Shown here one piece after another: positions 26,432 through 35,125 of a stretch of 64,000 nucleotides of DNA. The stretch comes from HXMU1428-3 sp965215715 (GTDB lineage: Bacteria; Pseudomonadota; Alphaproteobacteria; Rhizobiales; HXMU1428-3): contig OZ244129.1 in the NCBI GenBank assembly GCA_965215715.1, positions 2,852,001 to 2,916,000 of the forward strand, given 5' to 3'. The notes under the pieces are model-generated. The model ran no database searches. It was not told the origin of the DNA and was given only the letters and a program-made list of their open reading frames with translations. Each line of letters opens with the position of its first letter. The first letter of the stretch is position 1. A program made the position numbers and the translations under genes.

Positions 26432-26566
26432 ATGAAAAATTTAATCGCATCTATCGTACTTGGTTTTAGTTTGGTTGCTGGTGTTGCTGCTGCTCAAGCT
26501 GATAATTCTGATTACGGTAAAGGATTTGGACCTAATATCCCTGGTAGCTTTGTTGAAGGCAATTAG
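26432..26566 (+). CDS. 44-residue secreted peptide, copy 1
   Basis: Encodes a 44-residue product with a clear signal peptide (MKNLIASIVLGFSLVAGVAA, then AQA) and a predicted mature peptide of about 21 residues (DNSDYGKGF, then GPNIPGSFVEGN). AAGGAGA lies about 7 bases before the ATG, and a strong terminator follows. A second copy at 27253-27387 has the same coding sequence. The mature part is Gly/Asn/Pro-rich with no cysteine; no family is recognised. Strong expression signals and duplication suggest it is a real, well-expressed gene. Confidence 0.75.
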   Translation: MKNLIASIVLGFSLVAGVAAAQADNSDYGKGFGPNIPGSFVEGN

Positions 26567-26659
26567 GATCAACACATAAACTTCTGGCAGGTTTTTATGT
26601 TCCTCTTCCCTCCCTCTCCCTCTTATTCATAAGAGCCTGTGTTTCAGAAGGTTTTATAG

Positions 26660-26690
26660 AGCGCCCCTTTTTTTTAAGGGGCGCTTTGTT
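26660..26690. terminator. Bidirectional terminator, copy 1
   Basis: AGCGCCCC and GGGGCGCT enclose an A/T loop, with T-runs on both strands. It ends the peptide gene on the plus strand and the GDYXXLXY remnant on the minus strand. Confidence 0.85.
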
Positions 26691-27005
26691 TTATTGGGGC
26701 TTAATGATGTTTAAGTCTTTATCGGCCAGGGCATAGAGCAAATAGGTGTGAGCGCCTTGATATTTAAAGACCTCATATTTTGCTTGCTCGTATAGGGGAC
26801 GATGTCCTTCTTGGAAAAAGAAGCTGTTCGGTTGAATGGTGATGGAGCTGTTCCATCGCCTTGCATGAAAGAGCGCGGGTTAATCAGGGCGAGCTCTAGA
26901 TAAACAGTTTCGCTTCTTTTTGAGAACTTTTTCTTTGTTCCAAATATCATAATTGAGGCCTAGCAATACGCACAGGCCGATGATAACGGGTCGTCCTTTT
27001 TTCAT
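26691..27005 (-). pseudogene. Broken GDYXXLXY-domain gene
   Basis: A duplicate of the gene at 27511-28008. It keeps the start (MKKGRPVIIGLC), but a shift near KVLK moves it out of frame before ETVYLELALINPRSFMQGD. A 184 bp deletion then removes the middle of the gene, fusing the MQGD codons out of frame to the later part. Sequence after the junction still matches the intact gene down to the terminator. No functional product is expected. Confidence 0.9.
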
Positions 27006-27252
27006 CCCTGTTTTTAACTTTAGAGCCGTTCGTTCACACGGTTGTGAAAGAGGGCCATTAGTTGCTCTCTTTTTTGCGAGCGAAAAACATATGTTTGTGA
27101 GATTGGATCACTTTTTTGGGTGATTTTGGCTTGTCTTTTCAACCAACTTCACCGGTGCGTGAGGTGCTCTTTTCAATTGCAATTTTATCGATCATGTTAT
27201 CTCCAACGCGGCCACAACGGCTGGTTTTATTAACTCTTAAAGGAGACTTGAA

Positions 27253-27387
27253 ATGAAAAATTTAATCGCATCTATCGTACTTGGTTTTAGTTTGGTTGCT
27301 GGTGTTGCTGCTGCTCAAGCTGATAATTCTGATTACGGTAAAGGATTTGGACCTAATATCCCTGGTAGCTTTGTTGAAGGCAATTAG
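27253..27387 (+). CDS. 44-residue secreted peptide, copy 2
   Basis: The coding sequence is identical to 26432-26566, with the same ribosome site and downstream terminator. The region upstream to 27006 is also duplicated with only a few substitutions, so any promoter within 250 bp is shared. The CRP box of copy 1 is not duplicated, so the copies may differ in control. Identity at silent sites indicates a recent duplication or gene conversion. Confidence 0.75.
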   Translation: MKNLIASIVLGFSLVAGVAAAQADNSDYGKGFGPNIPGSFVEGN

Positions 27388-27480
27388 GATCAACACATAA
27401 ACTTCTGGCAGGTTTTTATGTTCCTCTTCCCTCCCTCTCCCTCTTATTCATAAGAGCCTGTGTTTCAGAAGGTTTTATAG

Positions 27481-27507
27481 AGCGCCCCTTTTTTTAAGGG
27501 GCGCTTT
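27481..27507. terminator. Bidirectional terminator, copy 2
   Basis: The same AGCGCCCC/GGGGCGCT hairpin as at 26660. It lies between the second peptide gene and the intact GDYXXLXY gene, whose stop is only 4 bp away. Confidence 0.85.
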
Positions 27508-27510
27508 GTT

Positions 27511-28008
27511 CTATTGGGGCTTAATGATGTTTAGATCTTTATCGGCCAGGGCATAAAGCAAATAGGTGTGAGCGCCTTGATATTTAAAAACCCCATATTT
27601 TGCTTGCTCGTATAGGGGACGATGTCCTTCTTGGAAAAAGAAGCTGTTCGGTTGAATGGTGATGGAGCTGTTCCATCGCCTTGCTTTGGTATAGCGAATG
27701 GTTATTTCTTCTGGCTTTAAGGGTTGGCCATTATCAAAGCTAACGAACTGGGCAATGCTTTGCTCGTTAGGGGCAATGATTAAGCGCCCGGTTTTGGTTT
27801 GTTCTTGGGCGGTCTCTTTTTTGATCGAGCGCTCTATGGCAAAGGCCAAGCGCATGTAATCGCCTTGCATGAGAGAGCGCGGGTCAACCGGGGCAAGCTC
27901 TACATAAACAGTTTGGCCATTGCGCAGGACTTGTTCTTTTTTCCAAATATCATAATTGAGGCCTAGCAATAGGCATAGACCGATGATCAGGGGTAATCCT
28001 TTTTTCAT
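27511..28008 (-). CDS. GDYXXLXY-domain protein
   Basis: A 165-residue protein with an N-terminal membrane helix (residues about 3-18, LPLIIGLCLLLGLN) and an extracytoplasmic domain holding the family motif in SLMQGDYMRLAF. Proteins of this family are usually encoded with DUF2157 and DUF4401 membrane proteins, as here. The function of the set is unknown. Its ATG overlaps the stop of the upstream DUF4401 gene by 4 bp, so it is the last gene of a translationally coupled operon. A broken copy lies at 26691-27005. Confidence 0.92.
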   Translation of the reverse strand: MKKGLPLIIGLCLLLGLNYDIWKKEQVLRNGQTVYVELAPVDPRSLMQGDYMRLAFAIERSIKKETAQEQTKTGRLIIAPNEQSIAQFVSFDNGQPLKPEEITIRYTKARRWNSSITIQPNSFFFQEGHRPLYEQAKYGVFKYQGAHTYLLYALADKDLNIIKPQ

Positions 28009-29114
28009 TGGCTTTCTCCTTGCTTGGTTTTAAAGAAATGCAAGTAAGCCCAGCCAGCCAGCAAAGCGGTGCCGCTTATTAATAATAGGCCGGACTTTTC
28101 TAACAGCGTGATGTTGAGCTGGTAGTAGTAGCTGATTAAAAAATAGATGAAGCTTATCAGCCCTAGAACCAGCAAGGGGCGGTTAAATTTATAATATCCT
28201 AAGATGAGGATGATGAGGGCTGCCAGAATGTTTTGTGGGCCGTAGAGAGCCAAAATGATTGTTAATGCCAGCGTTATGATGATCAGGTCTAGGTCTAGCT
28301 TTGCGTGCTCTTTGGCAATTATATAAGCGGTGATGAGGAAGCCTGCCATAAGGCTGAATTTGACAGTGTATGCGGGAAATTTTGATGTGAGGGCGTGTAA
28401 GCCGATGCTCATTTCAGGCCAAAGGGGGAGCAAAATACACGTGAAAACCAGAAGCGCAAAGGCCAAAGGTTGCCAGGTTGCTTTTAACCTGTTGTTCAGC
28501 AATAACCACAGGGCCAGGCCTAGTAAGAGGCCATATAAAGGCCCGTAAGCTAACTCTGTCAGATAGGGGTTTTGGGGTTTGTAAATTAGGCTTGCGAACA
28601 AAAATACCAACGTTGTCAGGCACGAAAAAAATTTATCGATGCTGTTATTGATCGTGAGATAGGTCAGAGCTGTTAAAAGTGCCATGGTGCCGGTTAAGGC
28701 CCAAAAGATCTGGTCTGAGTTGAAAGAGACCTGGCTGGCAACCCAATAGCATATTAAGATTTTACCGACCGCGGTTGCTGCCAAAATAATTTGCTGGGAA
28801 AAGCTGGATGGGTGATCTGATTTTTTTGACGTCATTGAGAGAAAAATAGCAAGCCCTAAAGACAGCCCGCCGCAGATTAAAAAACTAATCCCTGCGTTTA
28901 CATCTAGGATGCCGGCCATCATGAGTGTGGCCAGTATCATGGCGGTGGCAAACAGGACGCCTATGGCACTTAGGATGGCTATTAATAAGGATGGGGCTGG
29001 GTGTGATTGATCTTGGCCGAGATAGGCTTCAATTTCAGTTTTATTATAGCTAACCTGTTTTTGATCAAGATGGTCAAATAGGTCTTTGAGGGTTGATTGG
29101 GATGTGTTGGTCAT
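28005..29114 (-). CDS. DUF4401-domain membrane protein
   Basis: A 369-residue protein with a short cytoplasmic N-terminus and about ten or more membrane segments from residue 45 on, many close together. The context (DUF2157 before, GDYXXLXY after) identifies it as the DUF4401 partner. Its start overlaps the DUF2157 stop by 4 bp. No catalytic motif is visible, and the role is unknown. Confidence 0.85.
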   Translation of the reverse strand: MTNTSQSTLKDLFDHLDQKQVSYNKTEIEAYLGQDQSHPAPSLLIAILSAIGVLFATAMILATLMMAGILDVNAGISFLICGGLSLGLAIFLSMTSKKSDHPSSFSQQIILAATAVGKILICYWVASQVSFNSDQIFWALTGTMALLTALTYLTINNSIDKFFSCLTTLVFLFASLIYKPQNPYLTELAYGPLYGLLLGLALWLLLNNRLKATWQPLAFALLVFTCILLPLWPEMSIGLHALTSKFPAYTVKFSLMAGFLITAYIIAKEHAKLDLDLIIITLALTIILALYGPQNILAALIILILGYYKFNRPLLVLGLISFIYFLISYYYQLNITLLEKSGLLLISGTALLAGWAYLHFFKTKQGESQ

Positions 29115-30100
29115 TGCCCCTCTCCCATTTTATGATGCGTGTTTTTTAAATAAGAAATAAGTGCTGTGAAAATAATGATTGTGATTATGCTGCCGATAAA
29201 GAAAATGGCTGTTTCTGCTTGGGACCAAGATGTCAAAAACTTCATGATGGCTATTTCTAATTGAATGGCCAATGAGATGATCAATAATGCATGAATTATA
29301 AAATCTTGCCATTTATAGCGCGATAAATAGAACAAAAGGGCTTGGGCCCCTATGGTTCCCAGGGCCACAATTATTGGCCAGCTGGTCCATAGGTAGCGAT
29401 GGAAGATGCATTGGATGGCAATAATGCAAAGATTGATAATGAGGGCTAGGGATAAAACCCTTAACGTCCAGGGGCTTTGTAGCCACGTGAAAAATTTGCG
29501 GGCATAAACAAGGCTGGCAAGGGCAGCCCCGTTTAACAGGCCGTGCGCTGTGGGGATGAGTAAAGTTTCGTGCCTTGTCAGGCTTAGCGTTTGGTCCATC
29601 CAGAAATAGAGGCCTAAGTTGGCAATGGTTAACCACAGGCCCCAGTGGGGAGCAAATTTTGATAGGCTGACCCAGGGTAATATCACCACAGCCCAAACGG
29701 CAAACAGTTGCCAGGCATTGGCCCCTGTTTGGTAAGTTTGGCCGATTAGGGCGAGTAGCACACCTACAAGGAAACTTGCGGCCAGCATCAGGGTTTGGTT
29801 GATCAGTTTTGATTTGAAGGGGATGAGGCTGGCAATTAAACAGATAAGAATAGCTGCTTCTACGAGCGCAAATTGGAGCCATTGGCCCAAATCTTCCCAA
29901 TTATAAGCAAAGAAAAACATGATAGAGGCTAGGATGAGGGCTGTTCCAAGCCCGAGGAATAGCCTTTCTATCCAAAGCTTCCAGTGGCGTTGCCCTTGCA
30001 GGAAACTATGGCTGGTGCGCCTTGCGCCTTCATTTATCTGGCCGTGTTGATAGAGCTTTTCTATCAGGTTGGGGGTTATGGGGTTTGACGCTTGGTTCAT
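29111..30100 (-). CDS. DUF2157-domain membrane protein
   Basis: A 329-residue polytopic protein. A cytoplasmic N-terminus of about 50 residues precedes roughly ten hydrophobic segments; FAYNWEDLGQWLQFALVEA is the typical DUF2157 sequence after the first helix. Its start overlaps the upstream acyltransferase stop by 4 bp. The function is unknown; the tight coupling suggests a link to envelope lipid metabolism, which is inference only. Confidence 0.88.
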   Translation of the reverse strand: MNQASNPITPNLIEKLYQHGQINEGARRTSHSFLQGQRHWKLWIERLFLGLGTALILASIMFFFAYNWEDLGQWLQFALVEAAILICLIASLIPFKSKLINQTLMLAASFLVGVLLALIGQTYQTGANAWQLFAVWAVVILPWVSLSKFAPHWGLWLTIANLGLYFWMDQTLSLTRHETLLIPTAHGLLNGAALASLVYARKFFTWLQSPWTLRVLSLALIINLCIIAIQCIFHRYLWTSWPIIVALGTIGAQALLFYLSRYKWQDFIIHALLIISLAIQLEIAIMKFLTSWSQAETAIFFIGSIITIIIFTALISYLKNTHHKMGEGQ

Positions 30101-33100
30101 GCGCTGATCTTTTCTTTTGCTTGTTGTTGCAAGCTGACATAGTCGAGTTTGCCTGTGCCCAAAACGGGGATTTCGTAATTTGACACGATGGTTTTAGGAA
30201 TGGCAAGTTCTGATACGCCCTCTGTTTTCGATTTTTCAAGTAGATGGGTGCGTTCAATTGTGACTGCATCGCTGTATAAGATCAGCTGTTCCCCCTTTTT
30301 GGCGCAAGGCATTGCAATGACAGCATGAAGGTTTTCAGGCCAATGTTTGTTGACGAACTGTTCCACAGCGGTCAGAGAGACCATTTCGCCAGCGATTTTG
30401 GCAAAGCGTTTGGCGCGGCCCTTTATGGTGACAAAGCCTTCTGCGTCAAAGCTGATGATGTCGCCGGTGTCATACCAACCCTCTTCAGGGGGCACGATTT
30501 GGCCTGGATTGTCATGGAACATATAGCCTTTCATGATGTTTGGCCCCTTTACATAGAGGCGGCCCCCCTCTTGGATGCCAGGGACGGGTTCTAGCCTATA
30601 TGTAATGCCAGGCAGTAAGCGGCCTACCGTGCCGGGTTTAAACTCCATGGCTGTGTTGGTGGCCAAAACGGGTGAGGTTTCAGTTGCGCCATAGCCTTCA
30701 AAGATGCGAATGCCGAATTTGTTCATCCAAAGAGTTCTGGTTTCCTCGCTTAATTTTTCTGCGCCAGCAAAGACATAGCGGGTGGAATAAAAGTCGTAAG
30801 AATGGGCTTTGGCGGCATAGCCTTTTAGGAAGGTATCAGTGCCGAACATAATGGTAGAATTTGTGTCATAAACAGCTTCTGGCACGATGCGATAATGCAA
30901 AGGAGACGGGTAGAGGAAAATTTTCACCCCTGAGAGCAAGGGTAAGATCAAGCCGTCAGTTAAGCCAAAGGCATGGAAAATCGGTAGAGCATTAAACACT
31001 TTGTCTGAAGGGGTGAAATCCACCTTGGCGCTGATTTGATAGCAGTTGGACAAGATGTTTTTATGGCTCAGACACACAGCTTTTGGCACACCTTCAGAGC
31101 CGGAGGTAAATAGGATGGCAGCCGTGTCATCAGGTTGGCTGATATTTGTGCTAAACAAAGACGGCCAAGTGGCTTTGAGAAGGCCGCTGAGTTTATCAAG
31201 TGTGCCCACTTGGGGTTTTATGTCTTCAACATAAATCAGCTTGGTGGTTTTATTCAGGGCGATTTCAGCCTCTTGCAACCGGCCCAGATCTATAAAGCGG
31301 CGCGAGGTGATGATGGTTTTTAGCTGAGCGGTTTTGGCGGCAGCGGTTAAGTTTTTGGCCCCTGATGTGAAGTTGAGCATGGCGGGGATGCGGCCGGTGG
31401 CTTGCAGGGCGAAAAAGCAAGCGATGGTGCCAGCGGTGTTGGGCAGCATCAACCCGACATTTTCTCCCACCTTGGTGTGTGCGGCAAATTTACTCCCGAG
31501 AATATGACTGGCAGTAAGCAGCTTTTTGTAGCTCATCGGGGCGCGCTCGACATCTTCTATGATCGGGTGGTTTTTGCCGTTTAGCTTGGCCGCGTCGTTA
31601 AGGGTTTCAAACAAGGTGCGCTCGCAGTTGCTGGTTTCAAACACCATATTTGTCATAACGTCATGTAAGTCACGGCCTATTTGTTCGCGTCTTTGGCGCC
31701 CGGTCAGGGCCTTGTCGGCATTGATTTTTTGTGGGGGGAGAATGGTGATGGTGATTTTGGGAAAGAGCGAGAGGCGCATTTTCCCCTTTAGTTTGGAAAA
31801 GAGGCTGTATTGAGCGCCATCAATGCGGATGGGGAGGATCTCAGCATCTGCATTGGCCGCGATCATGCCCGGGCCTTCATAGATTTTCATCAACGCGCCG
31901 GTTAGCGTGATGCGCCCTTCTGGGAAAATGACACATTTTTTGCCGCCTGCGACTTCCTTGATCAAGCTTTTGAGAGCGATCGGGTTGGTTGGGTCTATGG
32001 GAAAGAGGTCAAACAATGCAAAGGCTGGTTTGACCCACCATTTTTCAGCAATGTGGGTGTTGATGCCAAAGAGCGGGGTGTCTTTTAAAAAACAGCCTAA
32101 AAGCGGGGCATCTAGAAAAGAAGTGTGATTGGCAATAATGACGGCTTTGTCACCGACTTTGTCATAATTTTCAGTGCCTTTAATCTCGACCCGGTAAAGC
32201 GTGCGAAATATGAAACGGCCGATGGATTTGACCAGATCTTGGGGCAAGAGCTTGCAGATGTATATGGCAACAAAGGCGTTCAGGATGGCAACAACGGTGA
32301 AAATGTCGAGCACATCGAACTGTGATTTGAGCATGAAGATGGCCAAAAGAGAGGCACAGACCATAAAGGCGGCGTTGATGATGTTGTTGCCAGCAATGGT
32401 GCGCGATAACGCTGCTTCGTCTGAGTGGTGTTGGACCATGGCGAAAAGGGGCACGGCATACAGCCCGCCAAAACCAGCAATGGTCAACAGGGCGAGCAGG
32501 ACCCAAGGCGCGCCGGACAATTGTAAAAACTGTGAGGCTGAATAAAGGGCCTCTGGTTGAGGGATTGTCATTGAGTTTGACAGAAACACCAGACCAAGAC
32601 TGGCAATGGTGATGGCGATGGAAGCAATGGGTACATATTTGGCCGTGATTTCACCTTTTAAAACCTTGTTGCACAAAAGAGAGCCGATCATGATGCCAAT
32701 GGTAAAGGTGGCAATGAACAGGTTGGTTACTTGTTCGTCGGCAAAGAAATGATCTTTGGCAAGCGTTGGAAACTGGGTGAGGAAAATGGTGCCGACAAAC
32801 CAGAACCAGGAAATGCCTAAAATGCTTAAAAACACAGTTCGTGATTTGGAGGCCAGTTTCATAATGTGCCAAGCTTCACCGACAAAGTTTGGATTGATTT
32901 TAAGGTCTGGTGAGGGCGCTGGGGCTTTGGGAATGTAAAGGCTGGCAAGAAAGCCTGCAATGGACAGAGCCAAAAGGGTGATAGAGACCCAGAACAGGCC
33001 ATTGTCCATCAAGATTAAAATGCCGCCAAACAAAGTGCCGAGCAAAATTGATAAAAAGGTGCCGGTTTCAATGAGCCCGTTTCCGCCGATCAATTCATCG

Positions 33101-33519
33101 TCTTGCAAATGTTGGGGTAAGATGCCGTATTTTATGGGTCCAAAAAAAGTTGATTGGGTGCCCAGTAAAAACAGGACGGCCAGGCCTAGAGGGACTGATT
33201 GGAAATAAAAGCTGGCGATGGCCAGCAGCATCAGCAAAATTTCAGCAAATTTAATGCGATGGATCAGATAGGTCTTTTCAAACTTGTCAGCTAGTTGGCC
33301 AGCTGTGGCGGAAAAGAGGAAAAAGGGCAGAATAAAAAGGGCAGCTGCCATGGTGATAAACAGCGGGCCGTTTAAGCCTTGTTGTTCTGCCAGGCGGTAG
33401 GTGACAAGGATAACAAGAGCATTTTTAAAGCCATTATCATTAAAAGCGCCAAGGGCTTGGGTGATGAACAGGGGCAGAAAGCGTCTGGTCTTTAAAAGTG
33501 CAAATTGTGACTGGGCCAT
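30097..33519 (-). CDS. Three-domain acyl-phospholipid enzyme: MFS transporter - acyltransferase - AMP-binding ligase
   Basis: A 1140-residue fusion resembling LplT plus Aas of E. coli, which recycle lyso-phospholipids. Residues about 1-420 are a 12-helix MFS domain (FITQALGAFNDNGFKNAL). Residues about 435-630 are a PlsC-type acyltransferase with the HX4D box in IIANHTSFLDAPLL and PEGRIT. Residues about 650-1135 are an AMP-forming acyl-ACP ligase with ILFTSGSEGVPKAVCLSHKN and YDTGDI. All key residues are present. It is the first gene of a four-gene operon with 4 bp overlaps. Confidence 0.92.
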   Translation of the reverse strand: MAQSQFALLKTRRFLPLFITQALGAFNDNGFKNALVILVTYRLAEQQGLNGPLFITMAAALFILPFFLFSATAGQLADKFEKTYLIHRIKFAEILLMLLAIASFYFQSVPLGLAVLFLLGTQSTFFGPIKYGILPQHLQDDELIGGNGLIETGTFLSILLGTLFGGILILMDNGLFWVSITLLALSIAGFLASLYIPKAPAPSPDLKINPNFVGEAWHIMKLASKSRTVFLSILGISWFWFVGTIFLTQFPTLAKDHFFADEQVTNLFIATFTIGIMIGSLLCNKVLKGEITAKYVPIASIAITIASLGLVFLSNSMTIPQPEALYSASQFLQLSGAPWVLLALLTIAGFGGLYAVPLFAMVQHHSDEAALSRTIAGNNIINAAFMVCASLLAIFMLKSQFDVLDIFTVVAILNAFVAIYICKLLPQDLVKSIGRFIFRTLYRVEIKGTENYDKVGDKAVIIANHTSFLDAPLLGCFLKDTPLFGINTHIAEKWWVKPAFALFDLFPIDPTNPIALKSLIKEVAGGKKCVIFPEGRITLTGALMKIYEGPGMIAANADAEILPIRIDGAQYSLFSKLKGKMRLSLFPKITITILPPQKINADKALTGRQRREQIGRDLHDVMTNMVFETSNCERTLFETLNDAAKLNGKNHPIIEDVERAPMSYKKLLTASHILGSKFAAHTKVGENVGLMLPNTAGTIACFFALQATGRIPAMLNFTSGAKNLTAAAKTAQLKTIITSRRFIDLGRLQEAEIALNKTTKLIYVEDIKPQVGTLDKLSGLLKATWPSLFSTNISQPDDTAAILFTSGSEGVPKAVCLSHKNILSNCYQISAKVDFTPSDKVFNALPIFHAFGLTDGLILPLLSGVKIFLYPSPLHYRIVPEAVYDTNSTIMFGTDTFLKGYAAKAHSYDFYSTRYVFAGAEKLSEETRTLWMNKFGIRIFEGYGATETSPVLATNTAMEFKPGTVGRLLPGITYRLEPVPGIQEGGRLYVKGPNIMKGYMFHDNPGQIVPPEEGWYDTGDIISFDAEGFVTIKGRAKRFAKIAGEMVSLTAVEQFVNKHWPENLHAVIAMPCAKKGEQLILYSDAVTIERTHLLEKSKTEGVSELAIPKTIVSNYEIPVLGTGKLDYVSLQQQAKEKISA

Positions 33520-33821
33520 TTATTTTCCCTTTGCTGGTGCGTTGATGTTAGGTCAACTGCTATTTGCGGCTACGTCAAGTTTATTTGTTTGGCTCATTTG
33601 GTTTTTATGATTGTTATTAGATAAAATAAACAGTGTTTAATTTCAAGAGGCATATTCTGATTTTTTGCATTTGTTTTTGCAAAGCGGACAATTTGGTTAA
33701 TTTGATTGTCTGCGGCAAATCGTCGTTTTTGGGTTTGAAAACGGGTATTCGGGGGTGTTTTTTGCCTTGTTCTTCCAATCCCCTTGCCAGGGTTCATTCT
33801 GGCGTTTAAAAGTTTCTGATT
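33520..33821. other. Intergenic region between divergent genes
   Basis: About 300 bp between the divergent acyltransferase-fusion gene and ilvA. It must hold both promoters, but no convincing promoter, operator, hairpin or small gene was seen. An isoleucine-type leader peptide was looked for and not found. Confidence 0.5.
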
Positions 33822-35102
33822 ATGAATGGTGATCAAAAATTGGAAAATTTTCAAACTGACCTATTACAGCGGGTGCAAGAGGCTGCTAGCGAGCAGCGCA
33901 GTGTCATCCCCTATACGCCGTTGCAACGCAATGCTTTTTTATCAGAGCGTTATGGGGCCCACATCTATTTAAAACGTGAAGATTTAACCGCTGTGCGCAG
34001 TTACAAAATGCGCGGGGCGTTTAATTTTTTTCGTAAAGCCATAGAGGCGGGTGAGGGAAGCTCAGGGTTTGTGTGCGCCTCAGCTGGTAATCATGCGCAA
34101 GGCTTTGCTTATGCTTGTCAGCATTTTGGGGTCAAGGGCGTGATTTTTATGCCGGTGACAACACCGCAACAAAAAATCCAAAAAACACAAGTGTTTGGTG
34201 GCTCTCAAGTGGAGATTGAAATTGTTGGTGACTTTTTTGATCACTGTTACCGGGCCGCAATTGATTATGCGGAACAAAGACGAGCGTTAATGGTGCCTCC
34301 TTTTGATCATGCCGATATTATTGAGGGCCAAGCCACGGTGGGCTTGGAGATTTTTGAGCAAATTGATCGCCCGATTGACTTGTTGATTTTGCCTGTCGGC
34401 GGTGGTGGCTTGGCAGCGGGGATCACCCAGATTGTGCAGGAGCTGAGCCCGCAAACGCAGATTTTATATGTGCAACCGTCAGGCGCGCCTAGTTTTAAAG
34501 AAAGCCTTATCAACCAAGAACGGGTTTTGCTTGAAAAAGTGAATAATTTTGTCGACGGGGCTGCTGTTGGCCAAATGGGGGCGTTGAATTTTGAACTGTT
34601 AAAACATGTTGACCCTGGTGATGTCATGTTGGTGTCAGAAGATCGTTTGTGTGAAACGATGATTGAAATGCTCAATATAGAAGGCATTGTTTTAGAGCCA
34701 GCCGGTGCGCTTGAAATTGATGCATTGCGCTGGCTGCCTAAAGAGCGTTTGCAAGGCAAAACCGTTGTTTGTGTTGCCTCTGGCGGTAATTTTGATTTTG
34801 AACGTTTGCCTGAGGTGAAAGAGCGTGCGCTAAAAGCGGCCGGTTTGAAGAAATATTATCTTATTCGCTTGCCGCAACGGCCAGGGGCGCTGCGCGAGTT
34901 GTTAGAGCTGCTTGGCCCGGACGATGATATTGCCCGGTTTGAATATATGAAAAAATCTGCGCGCAATTTTGGCTCTATCTTGATGGGGGTGGAGACGAAG
35001 GACGCGAAAAACTTTGATGTTCTTCATGAAAAATGGGACCAACTGGGGTATGGCTTTCAGGACATAACCGATGATGAGGTGTTGGCTAGTTTTATTGTTT
35101 AA
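33822..35102 (+). CDS. ilvA: Threonine ammonia-lyase (threonine dehydratase)
   Basis: A 426-residue PLP enzyme converting threonine to 2-oxobutanoate, the first step toward isoleucine. The PLP lysine is in SYKMRGAFNF, the Gly-rich phosphate loop is LPVGGGGLAAG, and ASAGNHAQG is conserved. A C-terminal ACT-like domain (residues about 340-426, YLIRLPQRPGALREL) is expected to bind isoleucine. The gene is followed by palindromic element D. The ribosome site is weak. Confidence 0.95.
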   Translation: MNGDQKLENFQTDLLQRVQEAASEQRSVIPYTPLQRNAFLSERYGAHIYLKREDLTAVRSYKMRGAFNFFRKAIEAGEGSSGFVCASAGNHAQGFAYACQHFGVKGVIFMPVTTPQQKIQKTQVFGGSQVEIEIVGDFFDHCYRAAIDYAEQRRALMVPPFDHADIIEGQATVGLEIFEQIDRPIDLLILPVGGGGLAAGITQIVQELSPQTQILYVQPSGAPSFKESLINQERVLLEKVNNFVDGAAVGQMGALNFELLKHVDPGDVMLVSEDRLCETMIEMLNIEGIVLEPAGALEIDALRWLPKERLQGKTVVCVASGGNFDFERLPEVKERALKAAGLKKYYLIRLPQRPGALRELLELLGPDDDIARFEYMKKSARNFGSILMGVETKDAKNFDVLHEKWDQLGYGFQDITDDEVLASFIV

Positions 35103-35125
35103 TCTGTAACGGGTTGGTTCTGTTT

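Larger units (their letters stand above)
26174..26994. repeat. Tandem duplication, unit 1 (821 bp, internally deleted)
   Basis: Nearly identical to 26995-27997. It begins at CCTTTTTTCAT, which also begins unit 2 and recurs at 27998-28008 as the start of the intact GDYXXLXY gene. The unit carries the peptide gene, a terminator and a GDYXXLXY copy. Relative to unit 2 it lacks 184 bp, between two ATCGCCTTGC repeats (27675-27684 and 27859-27868). Confidence 0.93.
26995..27997. repeat. Tandem duplication, unit 2 (full length)
   Basis: Second unit, carrying the second peptide gene, terminator and intact GDYXXLXY gene. Equivalent bases in the left part are offset by 821 from unit 1. Both unit boundaries have the same CCTTTTTTCAT sequence, the probable crossover point. 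Confidence 0.93.
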
